Assembly (NCBI GenBank): GCA_019915015.1
Contig: JAHBBC010000007.1
Span: 248,001 to 312,000 of the forward strand
Length of the DNA stretch: 64,000 nt
Direction: 5' to 3'
Source: Auriscalpium vulgare
Lineage: Eukaryota; Basidiomycota; Agaricomycetes; Russulales; Auriscalpiaceae
The translations under genes and the position numbers were made by a program. Position 1 is the first letter of the stretch, and each line of letters starts with the position of its first letter. Of the stretch, positions 1 through 10,093 are shown piece by piece. The notes below the pieces were generated by a model, which saw only the letters and a program-made list of their open reading frames with translations, was not told the origin of the DNA and made no database searches.

Positions 1-270
1 GTAAGTACTCTAGTACTCTAGACGCACAGAGTTCGTAATACTGCTTTGGCGACAACGAAGACGTGCGCAGCTCGGCTAGCATGAGACTCGCGCTCTTCAG
101 TGCATCCATCAGCTGGTCCAGTTCCTAGCAAACAGAAATATGGTGAAGCTTGCGACACGAACGGCAAGACTGTCACGTACGAGATGCCTCTTCATCTGCT
201 GGACCTGTATTTTGACGGTGCTGAGGGCCTCACTCAGCAGCTTGGCCTCCTCAACTATAATATCACCCAT
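1..270 (-). CDS. VPS35: VPS35 retromer subunit, N-terminal part (cut by window edge)
   Basis: Retromer core subunit that recycles cargo from endosomes to the Golgi. Exon 1 (270-181) encodes 30 residues starting [20 protein letters not shown]. It is followed by a 56-nt intron (180-125, GTACGT...CTAG) and exon 2 (124-28), which continues [20 protein letters not shown] and ends at QYYEL. A GTGCGT donor at 27-26 then leads out of the window. The stretch from LLSEAL through MDALK to LSPKQYYEL is the conserved start of VPS35, so the family call is strong although only about 62 residues are visible. The frame stays open upstream of the chosen ATG, but other fungal VPS35 proteins also begin just before this helix. 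The gene is head to head with the SDR gene, about 550 nt away. Confidence 0.85.
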
Positions 271-824
271 TGTTCTTGCGGCCTGCGACAAGAGGGAGCG
301 CGGGGGGAGGACGGAGGGTGTTGGCTTGGATATGCAGGTGCGCGCAGGATATTGCCGGTGACGAACGCGACTCGCTGCGCAAGAACCGTTTTGGTCCGAC
401 TTTTGCGTCAATTTCCGCATTTGGGAGGAGGTTTTAGCTGAACGGCGCCTCACAATGTCCGTCTTCAACGTCAACTCTCAAGTATCCGGACTCGCGAGGC
501 ACGGTAAATATTATACATGAGTAAGCTCCCAGCTAGCTCTCATGTTAGTCATGCACCTCTAGGCTCTGTAGTAATTCAGGGTATCGGCGTTAATATGTCT
601 CCGCCACCTGGCTTTGTCGCTGTTAACCACGCCAATCAGGTCGCAAATCCTCTAATCTCCGTCTCGTATCTGTGCTGAATCATTCTTTTCGATTAGATCT
701 GTTCCATATACTAGTATGCGCCCGCACAGTTTGCTTGTTTAGAGTCCCTTGCAGCAGCCATATAAAAGGCGGCTGCCCGAACACCATGTAGCATCCGTCT
801 CCCTCAGCTCTCTGCCCTCCTAAA
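271..824. promoter_or_regulatory. Divergent promoter region, VPS35 / SDR reductase
   Basis: This stretch separates two head-to-head genes and has no convincing coding content. A TATA box (TATAAAA, 761-767) lies 58 nt before the SDR start codon, in the expected position for that gene. No clear TATA is seen for the VPS35 side, which fits a housekeeping gene. Confidence 0.6.
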
Positions 825-2195
825 ATGTCCATCAATACCGTCCTTGTGAGTATCCACCCGCCCCTCGCCGCCCTTAACTCAGACTTGACTTAGTCGTATG
901 TCACCAGGTCACAGGCGCGTCCGGTTTCACTGGCAGCCAGGTTGTCGACCAGCTTCTCGAGGGTGGCTACACCGTGCGAGGGTCTGCTCTTCACCTCCAT
1001 CCAGCCGAAGTATAATTGACACTATGTCGCCAGTGCGGCACGATCCAAGAATATCTCGAAGTTGACTGCGAGCTACGAGTCATTCGGCGACAAGTTCAAG
1101 ACCGTTACCATCGATGATCTGGCCTCCTCTGACTTCACGGAGGCATTCACAGGTGTGTTCCTCTTCTGAGACACAATTGAACCCCCCTTTGAATATTCAT
1201 CTGTCATCTAGACGTGGACGCGATCATACATGTTGCGTCTCCACTTCCCGGGACCGCTGAGCCTAAAGATATTTTGAAGGTGCTGGCAGCTGAGCTACGT
1301 TCCCCATCGCTCTCTAGCTCATCGTCATGTTTATCAGGGGGCTATCGACGGCACGACGCGTTTGCTCGAGGCCGCCGTGGCTGCGGGCGTGAAGAAAGTC
1401 GTCATCACGAGCAGTGTTGTCGGCCTCGCCAGCGCCGAGCAGCTTTCGACCAACATCATCCTCGGGGAAAACGGTGTGTAATCATTTCGCACAGAATCTT
1501 CCACACAGCTGACGCGCACTTGCAGACACGAACCCCCAGAAATATGAAGACGCATTCGCGCCCGGTGCGGACACCGCAACAGCATACAGCGTGTCGAAGG
1601 GACTCGCGGATAAAGCTACCTGGGTGTTTGCAAAGGCGCACCCCGAGATCGACATCGCCGCTGGTAAGAGCACACCTTAATTGTCCTCTGTCCCAAACCT
1701 CACTGGGGTTCCCCTTGCGCAGTTTACCCGCCCTTCATCGTTGGCCCCGGCGGCCGCGGGCACGTCGTCTCTGCGCCTCTAGGGGGCTCGAGCGGACTCA
1801 TATACCAGGCCCTCCTCTCTGGGCCTAAGGGGCGCCCCGTCCCGCCGGTGATTGGTGTGATGGCGACGTACACTAACGTCATCGACGTCGCGCGCGCACA
1901 CATTCTCGCGCTGGCGCTGCCGCCGTCGGACAAGCCGAAGCGCATAATCCCGAACGCTGGTGGGTACACGTGGCTGCAGGCGGTGAAGTACCTCTGGGAG
2001 AAGCGCCCCGAGCTCCGCGACCGCCTTCCGACGGCGGAAGGTGACACGCAAGAGGTGCCTCCGCATGCGACGTTTGATAATAGCTCGGCGAGGAAGGCGG
2101 GGTTGGTGGAGTACATCGGGTTTGAGGCAACGATAGACGCCACGGTGGACGATGTGCTGAGGAAGGAAAAGGAACTAGGGATCACTCCCCAGTAG
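825..2195 (+). CDS. Extended short-chain dehydrogenase/reductase (Gre2 / cinnamoyl-CoA reductase type)
   Basis: An NAD(P)H-dependent reductase of the extended SDR (NAD-dependent epimerase) family, probably acting on aldehydes or ketones; the substrate cannot be told from sequence. Seven exons (825-845, 908-981, 1034-1152, 1212-1279, 1338-1473, 1526-1663, 1723-2195) sum to 342 residues, normal for the family. The Rossmann motif TGASGFTG (TGxxGxxG) lies near residue 10, the strand HVASPLPG near 75-85, and the catalytic pair YSVSK (YxxxK) in exon 6. The first coding exon is only 21 nt (MSINTVL), but it is needed to place the first beta-strand before TGASG. No signal peptide, so cytosolic. A TATA box sits 58 nt upstream. 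The second intron has the less usual donor GTCTGC, chosen because it restores YTVRGAARS. Confidence 0.9.
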
Positions 2196-2361
2196 AATAT
2201 CATCGTAGAGGACACACGGTAGACTTCGGACTGCTCATATTTATATTGGAATATCAGGCAAAAGTCCGCTGTGATGCACTTCTACGTGGTGACTAGTACA
2301 TATTATACATAAATAAGAACTGGGGATCTTGCCGATCACAAAACGTTGGCCCGAAGGTTCA

Positions 2362-5344
2362 TCATGACCGTGGTTTGAACTTGCCGAATAGTTTGCTGCC
2401 ACCTGATAGCCAGTAACGATGAGCGTGAATGGGGAGACAACATAGGTACATGACGTACGATGGGCCAGCCCGCTTACACCCGACTCAAACCTCTTCATCA
2501 TGTCAGGATGGTCCGCCGACGGATGTCCTGCCATTGGCGGACGTCCTGCCGCCGATGGCGGCCTGGGCGACGGCGGCGGACGCGTACCCGGATGAACTGG
2601 CGGCGGCGGCGGCGGCGGTTGTGCGCTTGCCGGACCTACACAAAAACAAGATCAGTATGCGGATATCCGGCAGAGCGATAACACTGACGCGCTGGAACAG
2701 TCGGCGGCGACGGAGGTCGCCCCAATGGTGTAGGGAACGACGGTTCGTAGCCTGGCATGGCCTGCGGCATGGACATCATGCCAGGCCCCGGGGGCGGATA
2801 GTACGACAACCCCGGATAGCTGAACCCGCTCGGGCCGGGGGCGGGGGCGGGTAGCCAACGCCCCAGTCCTGCGGCGGCCACATGGGCGGTGGGTAGGAGC
2901 CCTGAAAGGGCATCGCGAAGCCAGGCTGCACAGGGCCGGGTGGGGGGTACGGTGCGAGGTGTGGGGAATGCGGGGACGCGGGCGGGTGCGGGGAGGGCGG
3001 CGGATGGGGTGAATGCGGAGAGGGCGGGCTGCCGGGGTAGGTGGAGAGTGAAGGCGGTCGGCCGTGCGAAGGAGAAGGGGGAGGGCCGGATAAGGGCCGG
3101 GGAGAAGCAGGACCTTGACCAGGATATGAGGAGACAGATGCGTGTGGGGCGTGCATGGGAGGTCTGGGAGAAGGTGGACCTTGTCCAGGATAAGAGGACA
3201 TGGTCGGACGGGATGAAGCCGCCGGAGGCGGTGGCGGCGAGTGCGATTTCTGACCAGGATAGGACGACATGCTAGGCTGTGAATATGGACGAGACGAAGA
3301 CGGCGGTGCGGGTGGAGACTGAGATTTGCAGTCTTGCTGTCTATACGAAGAAGACGAGACTGCGAGCCGGTTCATATCGTTTGCAAGAGAAGAGCTCGAT
3401 ATCGGTCGCGAGCTCTTCGGGACTTCCGGCGCCTGGGGACGTGTAGAGGTAGGCGCGGGGGGACCATGGGAAGGGATCGTGGTGGACCCCTCCCCTTGCT
3501 CAAGCGAGTACGGGGGCGGGGGCAAGTCCTGTCCTTCCTTCGTTTGTTCCGTCTGCAGCCACTGTTCATACGACGACGAACCTTGTTCCCCGCTGCCGCT
3601 GCCGCTCCCCGACGCCTCACTAGGCTGCTCCCTGCGCGGATGCGAGTGGCGCCAGTCCTGGAGCACCTTCTCAGGGAACTGCTCATCGAGCGGGTACCTC
3701 CCCTTGAGCGCTTCCGCGCCGTACCCCGCGATGCGCATGTACCAGTCACTCGGGAGCACATGCCCGTCCACGTCGTATGCGATGAACTTGAACCGGCCCG
3801 TCTGATCGACCGGTAGTTGGTGTTGTTGCACGAACGCAGGTAGAAACTGCGTGCCCTCGTCGTATTCGTCCCACATCGCAGCGTAGACTGTGCGTGCGCC
3901 GAGTCGCTTCGTGTGGTACATCTGCCGCCAGAGGAAGCGGCCGCCGCATCTCGGTGCCCCGTTCATTGGCCACTGTCCCTGAGACATGTTCGTGGCCTAC
4001 AATTTGTCAGTCTTGAGGAGCATTTAGGATGGAAGAAGTACTGACCGTGCCTCCTGGGTGAATAGTGGGAATGTACTCGACATGGCGCCCAGTGTCTTGC
4101 TCCCATTTCTTGAGAAATTCGACATCCGGACCCCAACGCCACTGAGCGTGGAAGTCAACTCCAGGTTCGTCCGGATAGGCGCCGACAGTCCAAGGTGAGA
4201 TGGCATCAAAGCTTTCCAAGATGGCAGGAAGGAAATCCTTGTTCGGGAGCGAGTCGCCCTCCGCCGTCCTCCAGAAATTCGGGATCCCAGCATATAAGTA
4301 TGCTCCACCAGGGGTGTTATCTCGCAGAAACTTGGCGATGCTACGAACCGTCTCAGGCGTATGGTCTGAGTCAGCCCAACTGAGCCCTACACACATTTGC
4401 GGAATGAGAAAATAAAACGGCAATATAACGTGGTGTTTGTACATACCCCACACCGCGATGACCGGCTTGCCCTCATGGCGGAGATAGTTGGGACTGTCCA
4501 AGATGCGTTTGTCGTTGACAAGCTTCTTCCAGTCTTTCTCCAGTATTTCTTGCAGACGCTCCTTGGGCTTGCACTTCGCTGCATCATACCTGTCGAACGC
4601 GCAAGAAGGCTTCCTTGAGGGACAGAGGAGCCATCAGTATGATATAACACTCACATTATCGCATAGACCCTTCCTTCCTTCTCACAAGCCTGCTCGACGA
4701 GTTTTCCGACCTCATCACGGATATTCAGACCACCCATATCGCCGGGTTCTCTTCAACCGCGCCAACAAACCGCTGTAAAAAAGCGCCATCTACGCCGTTC
4801 TCTGCCATCCACCTGAAGTGCCTGTGGGACGTTCAACTACATACACAAGCGGATGGGTGAGTAACATACTTCTGGACAGTCCTCGGGTGGCGAGAGGAAA
4901 ACAGGTATGCTTGCTCCCCGTTCAAATGCTTGAATCCAGGGGCAGGGAACAGTTCGTCCCCCTCATACATGGACATGTCGGGCCAGTAATCGGTGTTGAT
5001 GTTGCCGCCATCAGCAATGGGGTATGTGCACCAATGCTGCCAGCCATGGTGTCCTAGATGCATGAAGGCGTTAACGTGGTTTCTGACTTCCATGTGATCT
5101 CTGAACGGACCTGGTCCAACTGGTTCGCCATCTCCATGGCATGTGAACCTGGTAGAAGCTGAGTACAATCGTCAAGGTCGACGGAGAGGACACGCACCAG
5201 CCCTGGTATCCCACCAAGAATTTGCCCAAGATTGTAGTCGGATCAGCTCTGTGGAAAGGATCTCCGTTAGGATTCGAAAAGATAGGACGCAGATGCGCAC
5301 TTGACAATATCGCTCTCTGTCGAGCGGGCAGGATTTGAGACCAT
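2362..5344 (-). CDS. GH71/GH99-like glycoside hydrolase with long Pro-rich C-terminal tail
   Basis: A glycosidase-like protein of the family often annotated 'xylosidase/arabinosidase', related to GH71/GH99. Nine exons: 5344-5301, 5248-5198, 5148-4870, 4821-4655, 4589-4447, 4386-4046, 3996-2689, 2635-2480 and 2402-2362. Motifs in order: GKFLVGYQGW near the N-terminus, HLGHHGWQHWCTYPIADGG, HFRWMAENGVDGAFLQRF, RDEVGKLVEQACEKEGRVYA, GLSWADSDHTPE, then GAPRCGGRFLWRQMYHTKR and YAAMWDEYDEGTQFLP. After about residue 440 come roughly 400 residues rich in Pro, Ser and His, ending near KLFGKFKPRS. No signal peptide is visible (MVSNPARSTESDI). Two one-base frame breaks (about 4745 and 2843) must be allowed; adding one base at each makes 2,532 coding nt, about 843 residues. 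TATATAA lies at 5405-5399. The final exon junction is the least certain part. Confidence 0.75.
2598..2618 (-). repeat. GGC/CCG trinucleotide repeat encoding poly-Pro
   Basis: An uninterrupted run of GGC units on the plus strand reads as CCG codons on the minus strand. It encodes the poly-proline stretch in the penultimate exon of the GH71/99-like protein. Such tracts are prone to length change. Confidence 0.7.
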
Positions 5345-5940
5345 GGTGTGTCAACCGAGGATGAAAGAGTAGATGCAGAGCCCTTGAACGAGGGCTGGTT
5401 ATATACGCATTCAGAGCCGCGGGCCACATCATAGGGCCACAGGGGAAAGGGGTTCGAGCGCAGACAGGAAGCGCCCGTGCGGCACCGCTTCTCCGAGTCC
5501 GATCGCAGCCACTGCCATTTCAGAGGCAGTCACAGCCCTCATGCACATGCAGAGCCTTGTTCTCTGTAGTCTCACAAGGCTCGTCACAACGATATATCCT
5601 TCGACAGGCCTTGATCGTTCCACAAAATGCTACGTCGCAGGCGTTTTGAATAGAGCCGGGCTGCGAACTTGACACTCGATCTTCCCGGGCCACGTAGCGT
5701 TGAACAAGCACCACAAGGTCATGACCTTGTACGTGCACTCACAACGGCACAGCAACCTACGCTACAGATACTCGGAGAGTCACAATGTAACGTCCGTTGT
5801 CTCCCAGACAGCACGTTTATCATCGCCTTGTACTCACATCGTTTCCAACTGATGTACGGGGTGGAGGCTTTTGGCAGCGCTTAGGCTCCCGACTGATGCT
5901 GTGATCACTGCTGCATACATAGTCGGTGCGTCTGTCCAGT

Positions 5941-5981
5941 TATGACAGCATTTATTTATGACAGCATTTCGTTATGACAGC
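5941..5981 (+). repeat. Three copies of TATGACAGC at exact 16-nt spacing
   Basis: TATGACAGC starts at 5941, 5957 and 5973. The spacers are T-rich (ATTTATT and ATTTCGT). It lies about 330 nt upstream of the first pectinesterase. It could be a small tandem duplication or a cluster of factor-binding sites; no further copy was seen before the second pectinesterase. Confidence 0.7.
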
Positions 5982-6190
5982 GTATATGGCGGAAATCACG
6001 AAATCGCGTCCGAAGTTCGAATAATCCGGGAACACGACGGTCATACGAGCGACGCCGCAAGCCTGCACCGCGCAGCCCGGGCCGCCAATCTGTTGCAGCT
6101 ATACTCGCATGCTTCGCCGTGGGCATGGTCTTCAGTCCGCTCTATCATGTGTCTTAGATCTTGACGTGGCGGTATTTGTGTATATATGGG

Positions 6191-6208
6191 CGTTTCATTC
6201 GCACCATC
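6191..6208 (+). promoter_or_regulatory. Promoter box shared by both pectinesterase copies
   Basis: The 18-nt word CGTTTCATTCGCACCATC at 6191-6208, just after the TATA box, recurs exactly at 8337-8354 before the second copy. Flanking sequence is much less alike. It is either a retained part of the duplicated promoter or a conserved element around the transcription start. Confidence 0.55.
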
Positions 6209-6313
6209 GTGTTGAGCCGCATCTTCGCCTACGCACGCTGCACCCCTGCTTCGCCGGCCGCCGCCTCCTATAACACCTCATGGCCGTGGAATCATCCCAA
6301 GCACTATCTGACA

Positions 6314-7619
6314 ATGCTTCGTCTCTTGACACTCTTTGCAGCCTTCGCGGCCACCGCGGTCGCACTTAATCCCCCCAGTTCACGCACCACTGCGCCCGCA
6401 GGCGCGCTCATCGTGCGCGCAGGCACCACCACGAAAGGGGAGTTCGCTACCCTCATCGCAGCCGTCGCCGCGCTCCCCGCCGACTCATCGGCGCAGACAA
6501 TTTTCATGTTCGCGGGCACGTACACAGGCCAAGTTCTTGTGGAGCGCTCAGGGCCCGTCACTGTACGTGCCAGTGCCTTTTCGTATACGTGCGAGCGAGT
6601 CTCATTTCTACGGGCGGCTTTCAGATCATGGGTTTTACGACGAACGCGGGGAACGTCTCTGCGAACCAAGTCATTATCACTGCGAGCACGCCGGCGTCGA
6701 CCGCGGGCTCGGACGACGCTTCAGGGACGCTGCGCATTCATACTGACAATGTGAAGCTGTATAATCTGAACATCCGTAACGACTTCGGGGTGGGCTCGCA
6801 GGCAATTGCACTAAGCAACTACGGGAATCAAGTTGGCGTATATGCGTGTGGTCTTTTTGGGTTTCAGGCAAGCTTCGGAATACTGCGAGTCGAGACGCAG
6901 GTGGAGCTAATCTACGTGTCTAACAGGATACGCTCTTGACTGAGCAAGGCCTCCATGTATATCTGCAAGGGTATATCCAAGGCGCTACCGACTTCATATT
7001 TGGGCAAAAGAGTGCGTCGTCTTCTCCTGCCACATTAAATCTGAAGCTCATTGGTGTTTAGGTCAAGCATATATCGAAGGGAACACTATTGCTATATCCA
7101 GTGCCGGATATATCACGGCCAGCGGCCGATCGACGAATGACTCGGGCATATGTACGTGTACTCCCTACTTCAAGATGCAATAACTTGACTCACAGTCTTC
7201 GTAGATCTCCTGAATCGTAACACCATTGTGTTAGCCCCCAAGGCAAATTCCAACGCAACCAATGGTTACTACTTTGGCCGCCCATGGCAGGGTATGCACC
7301 GTCCACCCATCGCACCTGCCCCTCCCACCCTCACTGTCATTCTCCTTATCTTACAGACTGGGCCCGCGCGATCTACAAATCGACCGTCGTCATTGCCCCC
7401 ATCAACCCTGCTGTCTGGAAAGAGTGGTCAGCGGCGACACCGAACACAGACCACGTCACATACGCGGACTTCAACACGACGGGCGCCGGGTTTCCGAGCA
7501 CGGTCTCGCGCGCGAACTTCTCTTCGCAGCTGACCGCGTCGCAGGCGGCGGCGTATACGATCACCAGCGCGCTCGGGAGCACCTGGGAAGACTGGGTGGA
7601 CCAGGCTTATTTGTTCTAA
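6314..7619 (+). CDS. Pectin methylesterase, copy A (CE8)
   Basis: Secreted enzyme removing methyl esters from homogalacturonan, which prepares pectin for pectate lyases and polygalacturonases. Six exons (6314-6562, 6625-6867, 6927-7011, 7062-7151, 7205-7291, 7357-7619) give 338 residues. A signal peptide is clear (MLRLLTLFAAFAATAVA). CE8 motifs are all present: GSQAIALS (transition-state Gln), FQDTLLTEQG (proton donor Asp), ATDFIFGQ (nucleophile Asp) and GRPW (substrate Arg and Trp). Intron 2 uses a GC donor (CAG|GCAAGC at 6868), where the sister copy has GT. The other donors are GTACGT, GTGCGT and GTATGC types. The upstream in-frame extension is ignored because the signal peptide begins at this ATG. 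Tandem with copy B, 840 nt downstream. Confidence 0.93.
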
Positions 7620-8459
7620 ATGACTGTTAGGTCAAACGCCACCTCAGAGAGCGAGGAACGACTCATTTTTGTGCTGTGTAGGCTTTTCAATATCAAGAAA
7701 GAATACCAATTTATAGCCTATCTTCGGAGCTTGAGACACGCACAGCCAACGGCAGTACTTACTAGTGATCGAAAGGCTGTTGCGACGTCGATCAGCAATG
7801 TGGAGAAATATTGCCGCGAATCTTGTGGGGATTTTACAGCGGCTTATCTTAAAATCCCGATTCTTGTAACTCAGCCCTTACAGAATTGACAGTGCCTCAA
7901 ACTGTGTGGGCATATACCTTATTCTGAAACTACAACACCCGCATGAAATTCATGTTCACATGCTGTGACGATCGAGCCCCAGAGATGATTCAAATATATT
8001 GCCCTGATATTGCCACCAGCAAGTTGTAACCGTGAGAGCGTTTAGATAAGCACTTATGAGTTTTTGGGAGGATACGCGTGAGAAAAACAAAAACAGAGGC
8101 GCGTGGGACAAATAAGAGGCAAACAAGGCTTCCGATAGACTCCGACTTCGTCCAACGGCCGCCTCGGCGACAACATTCGCAGTACTTTCTCATGCAAACT
8201 CGACACGCACCGGCGACCAATCTGCAGCTGCTGTCGTTTGCGTGCTTCACTGTGGTAACGTGGTAAGGCCCACTGGCTATGCTTAGCACGGCCCGGTTAG
8301 CTTGAACACGCGGGCCCGGTCTTCTTGCATACTTGTCGTTTCATTCGCACCATCACATCTCGCGGACCCTCGCCAACGCATAATGCAGCCCTGCTTCCAT
8401 GTGCAGCCCAGGCTATATCTACCTCATGGCCTTACATTCACTTTCACCGCTCACCGGCA
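7620..8459. other. Spacer between the two pectinesterase genes
   Basis: Terminator of copy A and promoter of copy B. Nothing coding is recognisable. The only clear similarity to the copy A promoter is the 18-nt box at 8337-8354; the strong TATATAT of copy A is missing at the matching place. Confidence 0.5.
8337..8354 (+). promoter_or_regulatory. Second copy of the shared pectinesterase promoter box
   Basis: Exact repeat of the 18-nt word found at 6191-6208. It lies 106 nt before the copy B start codon; the copy A box ends the same distance from its own ATG (105 nt). This conserved spacing supports a role near the transcription start. Confidence 0.55.
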
Positions 8460-9761
8460 ATGCTTCGTCTCTTGACATTCTTGGCAGCTTTCGCGGCCAC
8501 CGCGGTCGCACTCAATCCACCCAAATCGCGCACCACTGCGCCCGCAGGCGCGCTCATCGTGCGCGCAGGCACCACCATGAAAGGGGAGTTCGCTACCCTC
8601 AGCGCAGCCGTCGCCGCGCTTCCCGCCGATTCATCGGCACAAACCATCTTCATGTTCGCGGGCACATACTCAGGCCAAGTGCTCGTGGAGCGCTCAGGGC
8701 CGGTCACTGTACGTGTGCCCGCGTTATACAATGTAGGACTTGCGACTCTAACCCCTATGGACGGCTTTCAGATCATGGGGTTTACGACGGATGCGGGAAA
8801 CGTATCTGCGAACCAAGTCGTTATCACCGCGAGCACGCCGGCGTCGACGGCGGGATCGGACGACGCGTCGGGGACGCTGCGCATTCATACCGACAACGTG
8901 AAGCTGTACAATTTAAACATCCGAAATGACTTTGGGGTGGGCTCGCAGGCGATCGCGCTCAGCAACTCTGGGAATCAGGTCGGCGTCTATGCGTGTGGTT
9001 TGTTTGGCTTTCAGGTGAGGTCTCTGATACGCGAGTAATTTTAGGAGGCTTATCAAGGTCTCTACAGGATACGCTGTTGACTCAGCAAGGTTTGCATGTA
9101 TACCTGCAAGGGTATATCCAAGGCGCTACTGACTTCATATTCGGGCAAAGGAGTACGTCGTCCTTTCCTGTCGCGCATGCCATGCTCATTGGTGAGCAGG
9201 TCAAGCATATATTGAAGGGAACACTATCGCTGTATCCAGTGCTGGATACATCACCGCCAGCGGGCGATCGACGAACGACTCGGGCATATGTACGTAGCGT
9301 CTCCCTACCTCAGGAAGCAAAAATTCGAATCAAACTCGTCGCAGATCTCCTGAATCGGAACACCATCGTATTGGCCCCCAACGCTAATTCCAACGCAAGC
9401 AAAGGATACTACTTTGGCCGCCCATGGCGAGGTATGCATACGCCTCCGTCCCTCCGCCCACCTGCCTCACTATTTCTTGCATTCCCATTCAACTACAGAC
9501 TGGGCCCGCGTGATCTATAAATCGACGGTTGTCATTGCGCCCATCAATCCTGCTGTCTGGGTCGAGTGGAATTCGACCACGCCGAACACAGATCACGTCA
9601 CATACGCGGACTTCAACACGACGGGTGTCGGCTTTTCGAGCACTGTCTCGCGCGCGAACTTCTCTTCGCAGCTGACCGCGTCGCAGGCGGCGGCGTATAC
9701 GATTACCAGCGCTCTGGGGAGCAGCTGGGAGGACTGGGTGGATCAGACATATCTATTCTGA
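8460..9761 (+). CDS. Pectin methylesterase, copy B (CE8)
   Basis: Close paralogue of copy A with the same role. Six exons (8460-8708, 8772-9014, 9068-9152, 9200-9289, 9345-9431, 9499-9761) have exactly the same lengths as in copy A, again 338 residues, so the pair is a recent tandem duplication without coding indels. Signal peptide MLRLLTFLAAFAATAVA, then GSQAIALS, FQDTLLTQQG, ATDFIFGQ and GRPW, all intact. Differences are scattered, for example GIYLLNRNTIVLAPNANSNA against PKANSNA in copy A. All introns are GT-AG, including intron 2 (GTGAGG at 9015). Intron sequences have diverged much more than exons, which points to selection on both proteins. Confidence 0.93.
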
Positions 9762-10093
9762 GTGAAATCAGGTTTGTTCGAGCGCACAAAGTGCGAATGC
9801 GCTGCAGGATCCAGTCAGTTTCGTTACATCAGCATCCTGCTTCAACAATGAGCTGTACATGTGTGCCTCCTCTTGAAATGACCATCCTGAGGAGGCTCTC
9901 ACTCTGAAGGACTAGCGGACTAGCGAGTCAATCTTGGTCACCGGTCACGTCATAGTCATCGGCCAAGAAGCACGTGAGTCGGTCCCGTCGTCTGGATATC
10001 CGAATGCAAGCCTCAGTATAAAGACTCGATGCGATCCGGTAGCGAACGAACTACCAAGGCCCTTCAAACTCCCATTCTTCGCATTCATCGACA
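9762..10093. promoter_or_regulatory. Promoter of the FAD monooxygenase
   Basis: A TATAAAG box at 10017-10023 lies 77 nt before the start codon. A perfect CACGTG E-box is at 9971-9976. No coding content is seen. Confidence 0.55.

Larger units (their letters stand above)
5345..6313. other. Intergenic region between GH71/99-like gene and first pectinesterase
   Basis: No convincing gene. It holds the promoters of the two flanking divergent genes. TATATAA at 5405-5399 (minus) serves the glycosidase. TATATAT at 6181-6187 (plus) lies about 130 nt before the pectinesterase start. A short three-copy repeat sits at 5941-5981. Small open frames here show no family signature. Confidence 0.55.
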
